Below are positions 39,757-46,892 of a stretch of DNA of 64,000 nt, in pieces. The notes below the pieces were generated by a model, which was given only the letters and a program-made list of their open reading frames with translations, did no database searches and was not told where the DNA came from. Position 1 is the first letter of the stretch. Every line of letters starts with the position of its first letter. The stretch lies in assembly GCA_038238245.1 (NCBI GenBank), contig JBBRXX010000010.1:62001-126000 (forward strand). The letters run 5' to 3'. The DNA is from DASQHW01 sp038238245 (GTDB taxonomy: Bacteria > Actinomycetota > Acidimicrobiia > IMCC26256 > PALSA-610). A program made the position numbers and the translations under genes.

Positions 39757-40026
39757 TCAGTGCGCGCGTTCGTAGTAGAGCGGCTCGTCGGTCTCGGTCG
39801 CGAAGTACACCCGGCCGCGCCGGTAAGCGAGTGGGGCGCCGGAACGCGCGGACACGAGCACGTCATCGTGTTCGACGGCCCACAGGCCATGATCACGCAT
39901 GCGCACGAACTCGTTTCCTCGAGCGACGTACGCGAACACTTCGCCGTCTTCGATCCTGCACAGGCATCGGGTGCGATCCTCGACCTGCGCTTCCGCTTCC
40001 TGCTCGTCGCCGACGTACAGCGTCAT
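39757..40026 (-). CDS. Small conserved-looking protein of unknown function
   Basis: An 89-residue protein with an acidic-basic mixture and many beta-type residues: CRIEDGEVFAYVARGNEF, LVSARSGAPLAYRRGRVYFA. The ATG at 40026 is preceded by GTAGGGGG. It ends directly beside the 14-bp inverted repeat. No transmembrane helix, signal peptide or known motif is present. It looks like a small cytosolic beta protein. Confidence 0.55.
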   Translation of the reverse strand: MTLYVGDEQEAEAQVEDRTRCLCRIEDGEVFAYVARGNEFVRMRDHGLWAVEHDDVLVSARSGAPLAYRRGRVYFATETDEPLYYERAH

Positions 40027-40173
40027 GATCGGCCCCCTACCCGCCAGTGCCTAGCAGGCAACCTAGGGCCGAATGGGTCGGAGAGCCAGGACGTGATTCC
40101 ACCAATTCGACCGATTTGCCCTGGACAAATAATGCGACCTTGACCGACTTTCTGCGCGAATGCCGTGAAGAGG

Positions 40174-40992
40174 TCAGCCGGCCCGCTCGGCGCGGCGGTG
40201 CAACGCGGCGGAGGTCGCGTCGTCGGCCGGGAGGAAGGTCTCGATCGCGAGCTCCGAGAGCGTGATGTCGAGCGCGGTGCCGAACGTCGCGATCATCGTG
40301 ACGAACGCGAGCTCGCCGTCGTCGGTGCGCAACCGCATCGGGATCGCAACCATGCGCGGGGCCGCGAACGCCGATTCCGGCGCCACGCCCATCGCGGCTG
40401 CATAGCCCGCGAGCTCGACCTCGAGCGCGCGCAGCTCGTCGTCACCGGTGAGCGCGATCGTCCGCCGCAGGCTTCCCAGAATGTGGTCGACCCACTGCGA
40501 CAGGTTCGCAAGACGCGGTGCCAGACCCTTCGGATGCAACGTCGCGCGCAGCACATTGCAGGGCGGTGCCAGCAGCTCGGGCGCGACCCCGTCGACGAGC
40601 ACCGCGGCCGCGGTGTTGGCCGCGACGAGCTCCCAACGACGGTCGACGAGGATCGCGGGGTACGGCTCGTGACCGGTGAGCAGCCGGTCGATCGCCGCGC
40701 GCACCGACTGCATCTCGGGGGCGTCCAGATCCGTCGCGTGGTACGTCGGCGCGTATCCGGCGGCGATCAGCAACGGATTGCGCTCGCGCAACGGCACGTC
40801 GAGGTGCTCGGCGAGATGCAGGACCATCTCGCGGCTCGGGCGCGCGCGTCCGGTCTCGACGAAGCTCAGATGCCGAGCCGAGATCCCAGCTTCGCCCGCG
40901 AGCTCCAGCTGGCTCATCCGGCGGCGGAGGCGCCAGTCCCGCAGCATTTGGCCGACGGACGTGGAAGGGGCTGTCGCGAGCATCGCCGTCAC
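40174..40992 (-). CDS. XRE-family regulator with MmyB-like ligand-binding domain
   Basis: A 272-residue regulator. The N-terminal helix-turn-helix is LRDWRLRRRMSQLELAGEAG, then ISARHLSFVETGRARPSREM. From about residue 90 the MmyB-like PAS-type domain follows: YPAILVDRRWELVAANTAAA, then FAAPRMVAIPMRLRTDDGEL and TLSELAIETFLPADD. These regulators are widespread in Actinobacteria next to enzymes of redox or small-molecule metabolism. The GTG at 40992 or ATG at 40983 may be the start. It diverges from the MDMPI-type gene across a near-palindromic operator. Confidence 0.9.
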   Translation of the reverse strand: MTAMLATAPSTSVGQMLRDWRLRRRMSQLELAGEAGISARHLSFVETGRARPSREMVLHLAEHLDVPLRERNPLLIAAGYAPTYHATDLDAPEMQSVRAAIDRLLTGHEPYPAILVDRRWELVAANTAAAVLVDGVAPELLAPPCNVLRATLHPKGLAPRLANLSQWVDHILGSLRRTIALTGDDELRALEVELAGYAAAMGVAPESAFAAPRMVAIPMRLRTDDGELAFVTMIATFGTALDITLSELAIETFLPADDATSAALHRRAERAG

Positions 40993-41018
40993 CGTAGCGA
41001 CGCCTCGCGCGCTCGACC

Positions 41019-41035
41019 ATTACCTCCGAGGGAAT
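41019..41035. promoter_or_regulatory. Operator candidate for the XRE-MmyB regulator
   Basis: ATTACCTCCGAGGGAAT is a 17-bp near-palindrome (8-bp arms, one mismatch) midway between the divergent starts at 40992 and 41070. The form ATTACCTC-N-GAGGTAAT fits this regulator type, from memory of similar gene pairs. Confidence 0.6.
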
Positions 41036-41069
41036 CGACCGGCACGCCGGGCAGGTCGAGGATGACGTC

Positions 41070-41732
41070 ATGACGACCACCACCGCCTTGCCCCGCCCCT
41101 ACGTCGCCACCGGCGCCCTGAAGGAATACGAAGCGTTCGCCGCACTCGTCGAGTCCCTCTCCGACACCGAATGGCGCAGGCCTTCGCGATGCGCCGGCTT
41201 CGAAGTACGTGATGTCGCCGGCCACGTGGTCGGCCTCGCCGAAGACGTCGCCGCCGGCAAGCCCGGCAGTCGCAACGCCGAAGCCGAAGCCGCGTCGGTA
41301 CGCGACGACACACCGGCGCAGGCCGCGGCGCGCCTCCGGGCCGCGCTCGTTGCGATCACCGCGCTCGCCGAAGCGGCTGACGACCAGATGTGGAACGGAC
41401 CGAGCGGCGTGCCCGATCTGTCGCTGGGCGAAGGTGTGCTGACGCTCTGGTTCGACACGTACGTCCATGGCGACGACATCCGGGCCGCGATCGATCGCCC
41501 GTCCGCGCGCGGCGACGGGTTGCACGCGAGCGTCGCGTACCTTGCCGCCGAGCTGACCAAGCGAGGCTGGGGCCCGGCCACGCTCGCCCTCGAGGGTGTG
41601 CCGCGTCACGACGTCGGTGGCGGCGGTCGCGGGATCACGGGCGACCCGCTGCAGTTCGTGCTCGTCGCGACCGGTCGCGCGGATGCGTCGACGTTGGACC
41701 TCGACCCGACGGTGAACATCTACGCGGCGTAG
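41070..41732 (+). CDS. Maleylpyruvate isomerase-family mycothiol-dependent enzyme
   Basis: A 220-residue protein with a DinB-like four-helix bundle (MDMPI_N type). It opens FAALVESLSDTEWRRPSRCA, then GFEVRDVAGHVVGLAEDV with the first metal-binding His, and later LWFDTYVHGDDIRAAIDRPS with the second. The C-terminal domain is a small SCP2-like or MDMPI_C region. The family uses the thiol mycothiol as cofactor or co-substrate for isomerisation or detoxification. ATG 41070 follows GAGG. It diverges from the XRE-MmyB regulator, its likely controller. Confidence 0.82.
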   Translation: MTTTTALPRPYVATGALKEYEAFAALVESLSDTEWRRPSRCAGFEVRDVAGHVVGLAEDVAAGKPGSRNAEAEAASVRDDTPAQAAARLRAALVAITALAEAADDQMWNGPSGVPDLSLGEGVLTLWFDTYVHGDDIRAAIDRPSARGDGLHASVAYLAAELTKRGWGPATLALEGVPRHDVGGGGRGITGDPLQFVLVATGRADASTLDLDPTVNIYAA

Positions 41733-41736
41733 CAGG

Positions 41737-41756
41737 TGTTATCGAATATGATAACA
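41737..41756. promoter_or_regulatory. Perfect palindrome and promoter of the XRE/NTase pair
   Basis: TGTTATC-N6-GATAACA is a perfect 20-bp palindrome. The near-consensus -10 sequence TATGAT (41747-41752) lies inside it, and the XRE gene starts at GTG 41764, so the transcript is nearly leaderless. This is the classic layout of an autoregulated antitoxin operator. Confidence 0.8.
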
Positions 41757-41763
41757 TCTCGGT

Positions 41764-42072
41764 GTGGATGCCGCTGCCGCAATCCGACTGGCCCGGACAC
41801 GGGCGCGGCTGTCGAAACGAGAGCTCGCCCGCCGGGCACACACGTCACCGGCCGCGATCGTCCACTACGAGTCCGGCGCGCAGGCGCCGACGTACCCGAC
41901 GCTCGAACGGATCATTCGCGCCGCCGGTTGGCGAGCGGAGATCAGCGTCGAACCCTTGACGATCAGTCCCGAGATCGCCGGGCAGCGTCTGCTCGAGGTA
42001 CTGGAGTTCGCGGAGCACTTTCCCCGCCGCCCGGCGGCACGCCACCTCGCCTATCCGATGCTGCCTCGATGA
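41764..42072 (+). CDS. XRE-family antitoxin-like regulator
   Basis: A 102-residue protein with an N-terminal helix-turn-helix (AIRLARTRARLSKRELARRA, HTSPAAIVHYESGAQAPTYP) and a C-terminal region that includes SPEIAGQRLLEVLEFAEHFP. Its size and helix-turn-helix fit antitoxins of type II or IV systems. The stop overlaps the nucleotidyltransferase gene by 4 bp (ATGA). The palindrome at 41737 is its probable autoregulatory site. Confidence 0.82.
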   Translation: MDAAAAIRLARTRARLSKRELARRAHTSPAAIVHYESGAQAPTYPTLERIIRAAGWRAEISVEPLTISPEIAGQRLLEVLEFAEHFPRRPAARHLAYPMLPR

Positions 42073-42641
42073 CTTCTCTCGCGGACATGGTCGTGGCAAT
42101 AGAGCGCGCGCTGCGAAAGGCCGGCGTGCCGCACGCGTTCGGCGGGGCGATTGCGCTCGCCTTCCACATCGTCGAACCGCGAGGGACTCGCGACATCGAT
42201 CTCAATTGCTTTGTCGCGTCGGAGCGCGCGCGTCGCGCGTTCGAAGCACTGCCGTCACCGATCAGATGGACGGATCCGGACGTACGAGCCGTCGAGGACA
42301 CGGGTCAGGTGCGCGTGTTCTGGGACGACACACCCGTCGATCTCTTCTTCACCAATCATCCGTTTCACGAGCGCGCCGCGGCCAACGCCGTGGACGTGCC
42401 CTTCTCCGGAACGACGATTCCGATACTCGGTCCGATCGAGCTTGCGGTCTTCAAAGCGTTCTTCAATCGCACACGCGATTGGGCGGACATCGAAGCGATG
42501 GTCGATGCCGGCTCCCTCGATCTTCACGTCGTCATCGGTTGGATCGTGGACTTCCTGGGCCCCGACGATCCGAGAGTCCATCGGCTCAAGGAGCTCCTGC
42601 AACGGCCCCCACCTGGCGACGAACCGCGTTTCGCACCCTGA
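42069..42641 (+). CDS. Nucleotidyltransferase-fold toxin candidate (AbiEii/MNT-like)
   Basis: A 190-residue protein with the minimal nucleotidyltransferase core: VPHAFGGAIALAFHIVEPRG followed by TRDIDLNCFVASERARRAFE, giving the G-G and D-x-D metal-binding residues. A third acidic residue may be in TPVDLFFTNHPFHERA. Such NTases act as toxins that nucleotidylate tRNA or proteins when freed from their antitoxin. The gene is coupled to the XRE gene by a 4-bp overlap, so the pair is a likely toxin-antitoxin module, perhaps with phage-defence function. Confidence 0.75.
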   Translation: MTSLADMVVAIERALRKAGVPHAFGGAIALAFHIVEPRGTRDIDLNCFVASERARRAFEALPSPIRWTDPDVRAVEDTGQVRVFWDDTPVDLFFTNHPFHERAAANAVDVPFSGTTIPILGPIELAVFKAFFNRTRDWADIEAMVDAGSLDLHVVIGWIVDFLGPDDPRVHRLKELLQRPPPGDEPRFAP

Positions 42642-42657
42642 GGACTACCGTGCCGCC

Positions 42658-43674
42658 GTGGCGCGCAACGAGGACGCGGTCGAGGTGGAGGTCGACGGCC
42701 ACGAGCTGCGGCTCACGAGCCCGGGCAAGGTGCTGTTTCCCGAGCGGGGCGAGACCAAGCTCGATCTGCTGCACTACTACCTCGCGGTCGCCGAGCCGAT
42801 CATGCGCACGATGGGTGGGCGCCCGGTGCTCATGGAGCGCTACCCGCACGGCGCGACCGGATCGTCCTTTTTCCAGAAGCGCGTGCCCGAGAACGCGCCG
42901 CCGTGGCTGCGCACGACGATCGTGAGCACTCCCAACGGCACAACCTCGCGCGCGCTCGTGGTCGACGATCTCGCGCACATTGCATGGGCGGTCAACCTCG
43001 GCTGCCTCGGATTCCACGTATGGCCCTCACTCGCCGAGGATCCCGACCATGCCGACGAGCTCCGTATCGACCTCGATCCGCAGCCCGGTGTCGCGTTCGA
43101 GCAGGTGCGTGTCGCGGCGCGCGACGTCAAGGCCCTGCTCGACGAGCTCGGTGTCGTGGCGTGGCCGAAGACGACCGGCAACCGTGGCATCCACGTGTAC
43201 GCGCGACTCTTGCCGAAGTGGGACTCCTACCAGGTGCGGGCCTCGGCGGTGGCGCTGGCGCGAGAGCTCGCGCGCCGCCATCCGGATCGCATCACCGACG
43301 CGTGGTGGAAGGAAGAGCGCGGCGAGCGTGTCTTCGTCGACTTCAATCAGAACGCGCCGCACAAGACGGTGTTCGGCGCGTGGTGCGTGCGAGCACGCGC
43401 CGGCGCGCAGGTGTCGACGCCGGTCGGATGGCACGAGCTCGACACGATCGACGCCGACGCCATGACGATCGCAACCGTGCCGGCCCGGGTCGCCGCTGAC
43501 GGCGACCCGTGGGAGCAGGCGCCCGCGGACCTGCAGTCGTTGGAGCCATTGCTCGCGCTCGCCGAACGCGACGCGGCGAACGGCTTGCAGGACGCGCCGT
43601 GGCCGCCGGTGTACCCCAAGATGCCCGGCGAGCCGCCCCGCGTCGCGCCCAGCCGCGCCCGCAAGAAGACCTAG
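42658..43674 (+). CDS. LigD-type DNA/RNA polymerase (NHEJ primase-polymerase domain)
   Basis: A 338-residue stand-alone PolDom of the archaeo-eukaryotic primase fold, as in the polymerase module of LigD. Family marks: GHELRLTSPGKVLFPERGET, YPHGATGSSFFQKRVPE, the catalytic Asp pair in LRIDLDPQPGVAFEQV, and PKTTGNRGIHVYARL, VFVDFNQNAPHKT near the end. It adds nucleotides or ribonucleotides at broken DNA ends. No LigD ligase or nuclease domain and no Ku gene are in the window. GTG 42658 is used. It is followed by the DUF2461 gene 12 bp downstream. Confidence 0.9.
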   Translation: MARNEDAVEVEVDGHELRLTSPGKVLFPERGETKLDLLHYYLAVAEPIMRTMGGRPVLMERYPHGATGSSFFQKRVPENAPPWLRTTIVSTPNGTTSRALVVDDLAHIAWAVNLGCLGFHVWPSLAEDPDHADELRIDLDPQPGVAFEQVRVAARDVKALLDELGVVAWPKTTGNRGIHVYARLLPKWDSYQVRASAVALARELARRHPDRITDAWWKEERGERVFVDFNQNAPHKTVFGAWCVRARAGAQVSTPVGWHELDTIDADAMTIATVPARVAADGDPWEQAPADLQSLEPLLALAERDAANGLQDAPWPPVYPKMPGEPPRVAPSRARKKT

Positions 43675-43686
43675 CGAGGGAGCGCC

Positions 43687-44349
43687 GTGGAATTCAAAGG
43701 CTGGCCTGCTGTCGCGTTGCGGTTCTACGTCGGTCTCGAGGCCGACAACTCGAAGGCGTACTGGACCGCGCACAAGGACAAGTACGAGGAGTCGGTGAGG
43801 GCGCCATTCCTCGCGCTGTCGGAGGAGATCGAGCGCGAGTTCGGCCCGCTGCGGGTGTTCCGGCCGTACCGCGACACGCGCTTTGCGAAGGACAAGAGCC
43901 CGTACAAGACCGCGGGGGCGGCCGTCACGGAGAGCCAAGGCGGCACGGCGTACTACGTGATGGTCAACGCCGAGGGCTTGTACGCCGGGAGCGGCTACTA
44001 CCACCTCGCGCCCGATCAAATCGAGCGGTACCGCGCTGCAGTGGCGGACCCGCGCCGCGGACCGCAGCTGGCGAGCGCCGTCGCGGCGGTACGCAAGAAG
44101 AAGTACGACGTCGACGCGCGTGAATCACTGAAGCGCGTGCCGCGGGGGTTCGATGCCGAGCACCCACGGGCGGAGCTGCTGAAGATGAAGGGCATGCACG
44201 TCGGCCGTTCGTTCGGCGCACCGAAGTGGCTCCACACGCGTGGTGCGCTCGAACGGATCGTCGCGGCATGGCGCGACGCGGCGCCGGTGAATCGCTGGCT
44301 CGATCGGCACGTGGGTCCGAGCACCGCGCCGCCCCCGGAACCCGACTGA
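43687..44349 (+). CDS. DUF2461-family protein
   Basis: A 220-residue protein of the DUF2461 (TIGR02453) family. Visible marks are ALRFYVGLEADNSKAYWTAH, the FRPYRDTRFAKDKSPYKTAG motif, and YYVMVNAEGLYAGSGYYHLA. The family is cytosolic and of unknown function, widespread in bacteria. The GTG at 43687 follows GAGGGAGC. It lies 12 bp behind the LigD-type polymerase gene and is probably co-transcribed with it, but no repair role can be read from its sequence. Confidence 0.85.
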   Translation: MEFKGWPAVALRFYVGLEADNSKAYWTAHKDKYEESVRAPFLALSEEIEREFGPLRVFRPYRDTRFAKDKSPYKTAGAAVTESQGGTAYYVMVNAEGLYAGSGYYHLAPDQIERYRAAVADPRRGPQLASAVAAVRKKKYDVDARESLKRVPRGFDAEHPRAELLKMKGMHVGRSFGAPKWLHTRGALERIVAAWRDAAPVNRWLDRHVGPSTAPPPEPD

Positions 44350-44379
44350 CACGCCACGGACCCCATAACCTGCACGGTG

Positions 44380-46203
44380 ATGTGTGGCATCGCCGGGTTC
44401 GCCGGCTCCGACCGCGAGCGGCTCGAAGCGATGCTGCGATCGATCGTGCATCGCGGGCCGGACGGGCAAGGCACCGACGTCGGCGAGCATTTCTCGATCG
44501 GCATGCGCCGGCTCGCGATCGTCGACGTCGCGACCGGTGACCAGCCGATGCACAGCGACGATCGCAATCTCGCGCTCGTCTTCAACGGGGAGATCTACAA
44601 CGCGCCTGAGCTGCGCCGTGCGCTCGTCGCACGCGGGCGCCGGTTCGTCACCGACCACTCCGACACGGAAGTCATCCTGCGCGGCTTCGAGGAATGGGGA
44701 CCGCGGGTGGTCGACCACCTCACCGGCATGTTCGCGTTCGCGATCTCCGACTCGAAGCGGGCCGAGCTGTTCCTCGCGCGGGACCGCCTCGGCATCAAGC
44801 CGCTGTACTACGTGGCCGGGACGGGCGGTTTCGCGTTCGCCTCCGAGTTGAAAGCGCTCTTCCAGGACTCCCGCGTGCGGAGACAACCCGACCTCGATGC
44901 CGTGCGGCGCTTCTTGCTGTACCGGTTGCACGACGACGGCGAGGACACGTTCTTCGATGGCGTCCAACGCCTGCTGCCGGGCCACACCATGGTCGTGCGG
45001 CCGGACGGCATCGTGAAGATCGAGCGCTACTGGAACCCGCCCGTGAATCCCGAGTTCTCGTCGAGCCGGTCGGACGACGACTACGCGCAGGAGTTCGCCC
45101 AGACCTGGGACCGCGTCGTGGCGCGTCACCTCATCTCCGACGTCCCGGTGGGAGTGCCGCTCTCGGGCGGGCTCGACTCGACGGGTGTGGTGTCGACGAT
45201 GGCACGCCTGATGGCCGGTGGCACCGATCTGCACACCGAAGGCCTCTACACATTCTCGGCGTTGTATCCCGGACAGAGCATCGACGAGAGCGAGTACGTC
45301 CACGAAGTGGAGCGCGCGGTCGGCAGCATTCCCCACTACGCGTATCCGCAGGCCGATGACTTCTGGAACGAGATCACGGAGTGGATCTGGTTCCAGGAGG
45401 AACCGACGATCGCGTCGGCACCGTACGCGTACTACTCGGTGTACCGGCTCGCGAGCAAGCACGTAAAGGTGATGGTGAGCGGCAACGGCGGCGACGAGCT
45501 CCTGGCCGGCTACATCCCCTACTTTCGCGCGTACCTTTCCTCCGCGATCGCGCAGCGTCACTACCTCTCCGGCGCGCGCGAGATCGTGAAGGGATGGGAT
45601 CTGTACAAGAAGTACTTCGGCGAGATGGTGCGCACCCGTCTGCCGCGCCGGCGCAGCAACGTGCTGACGGCGCGCGAGCTTTTGCAGGAGGGCACGACCG
45701 CGCACTTCGAGGCGCACAAGAACCTCAACGAGCGTCTCGCGAGCGATGTGCTCCGGTATTCGACCCCCGACCTGCTGCGGTACGAAGACAAGAACTCGAT
45801 GGCGTTCTCGATCGAGGCGCGGGTGCCGTTCCTCGACCACGAGATGGTGGAGCACATCTTCGCGCTGCCCATCGACCAGAAGATCAAGGGCGGCTGGAAC
45901 CGCGCGGTGTACCGCAACGCGATGAAGGGTCGGATGCCCGACAAGAACCGCCTGCGTCGCTCCAAGATCGGGTTCACGAACCCGGACATCACGTGGATGA
46001 AGGCCAGAGCCGACTACATCCGCGACATCTTCTCCTCGCGCGAGCTCGCGGGCCGCGAGGTGTACGACCAGCCGCGGCTCGTGCGCGCCTGGGACGAGTA
46101 CCTCGCGGGCCGTCCCGGCGACGGCTTGATCTTCTGGCGGGTGCTCGTGACCGAGCTCTGGATGCGCCGCTACATCGACGCCACCGTGGCGGTGGCATCG
46201 TGA
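44380..46203 (+). CDS. Glutamine-hydrolysing asparagine synthetase-family protein
   Basis: A 607-residue AsnB-type amidotransferase. The N-terminal glutaminase has Cys2 as nucleophile (MCGIAGFAG), RGPDGQGTDVGEHFSIGMRR and the glutamine-binding FNGEIYNAPELR. The synthetase domain has the PP-loop LSGGLDSTGVVSTMARLM near residue 262, then FSIEARVPFLDHEMVEHIFA and MKGRMPDKNRLRRSKIGF. It makes an amide from a carboxylate using glutamine and ATP. ATG 44380 places Cys at position 2. It overlaps the next gene by 4 bp (GTGA). Beyond asparagine, such proteins also modify peptides or sugars, so the substrate is open. Confidence 0.9.
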   Translation: MCGIAGFAGSDRERLEAMLRSIVHRGPDGQGTDVGEHFSIGMRRLAIVDVATGDQPMHSDDRNLALVFNGEIYNAPELRRALVARGRRFVTDHSDTEVILRGFEEWGPRVVDHLTGMFAFAISDSKRAELFLARDRLGIKPLYYVAGTGGFAFASELKALFQDSRVRRQPDLDAVRRFLLYRLHDDGEDTFFDGVQRLLPGHTMVVRPDGIVKIERYWNPPVNPEFSSSRSDDDYAQEFAQTWDRVVARHLISDVPVGVPLSGGLDSTGVVSTMARLMAGGTDLHTEGLYTFSALYPGQSIDESEYVHEVERAVGSIPHYAYPQADDFWNEITEWIWFQEEPTIASAPYAYYSVYRLASKHVKVMVSGNGGDELLAGYIPYFRAYLSSAIAQRHYLSGAREIVKGWDLYKKYFGEMVRTRLPRRRSNVLTARELLQEGTTAHFEAHKNLNERLASDVLRYSTPDLLRYEDKNSMAFSIEARVPFLDHEMVEHIFALPIDQKIKGGWNRAVYRNAMKGRMPDKNRLRRSKIGFTNPDITWMKARADYIRDIFSSRELAGREVYDQPRLVRAWDEYLAGRPGDGLIFWRVLVTELWMRRYIDATVAVAS

Positions 46204-46892
46204 CCGTCGTGACGGTCCGGGGGATCGACTACGAGCGCATTCAGGTGCAGACGCACCTCATCCACATCAAGGAACCGCTCCCACCGGTGTTCGACGAGTA
46301 CGTGAAGCCCGTGATGCAACCCGACGACTGGCTCGCGGTCTCGGAGAAGTTCGTGACGATCTCGCAGGGTCGCGTGATTCACCACTCGGTCGTGCGGCCC
46401 GGCCGCCTCGCGAAGCTGCTCGTGAAGGGTGTGACCAAGCACCCCGACGATGTCGGCTACTCCGATGCGCGCAAGATGCAGGTCGCGATCATGCAAGCGG
46501 GGTGGTGGCGGATGTTCTTCGCGATGGTGGTCGGGGGTGTGTCACGGATCGTCCTGCGGCGACGAGGCGACTTCTACCGCATCGCGGGCCACCGCATCTC
46601 CGAGATCGACGGGTTCAGCCCGGCGACCGTCAAGCCGTTCGATGAATTCGCGATGCTCGGACCGGCCGACCCCGACGTCGCGTGCGCCGAGCTGGCCGCC
46701 CACGTCGGCGCCCCGGTCGCGATCGTCGACGCCAACAACATCAATGTCGAGGTGCTCGGCACGAGCCCGGGTTTCCCGATCGATCGGGCCGTCGTCAGGG
46801 AGGTGCTGCTCGACAATCCACTCGGCCAGCACGACGAGCGCACGCCGATCATCGTCGTCCGCCGGCTGAACCCCCCGACGACGCATCAGTAA
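46200..46892 (+). CDS. F420-0:gamma-glutamyl ligase-like protein (CofE family)
   Basis: A 230-residue protein resembling the F420 gamma-glutamyl ligase domain. It opens IQVQTHLIHIKEPLPPVFDE, has WLAVSEKFVTISQGRVIHHS, and later PVAIVDANNINVEVLGTSPG, a stretch comparable to the metal/GTP region of CofE (the VDANDLNxxxxG-type motif). A hydrophobic stretch (MFFAMVVGGVSRIVLR) sits in the middle. Canonical CofE adds glutamates to coenzyme F420-0. Coupling to an asparagine-synthetase-type gene by GTGA is unusual and suggests a substrate other than F420. Its end overlaps the convergent DUF6351 gene by 7 bp. Confidence 0.7.
   Translation: MTVVTVRGIDYERIQVQTHLIHIKEPLPPVFDEYVKPVMQPDDWLAVSEKFVTISQGRVIHHSVVRPGRLAKLLVKGVTKHPDDVGYSDARKMQVAIMQAGWWRMFFAMVVGGVSRIVLRRRGDFYRIAGHRISEIDGFSPATVKPFDEFAMLGPADPDVACAELAAHVGAPVAIVDANNINVEVLGTSPGFPIDRAVVREVLLDNPLGQHDERTPIIVVRRLNPPTTHQ

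Noticed and set aside
39597..39760. Possible coding sequence in the G/C homopolymer region
   Set aside because: Frames there give Pro/Gly/Arg homopolymer stretches only and no start signals; treated as a repeat or artefact.
36000..40000. A complete aromatic degradation gene cluster
   Set aside because: An amidohydrolase, TetR and acyl-CoA ligase are adjacent, but no ring-cleaving or hydroxylating enzyme is near, so the pathway cannot be asserted.
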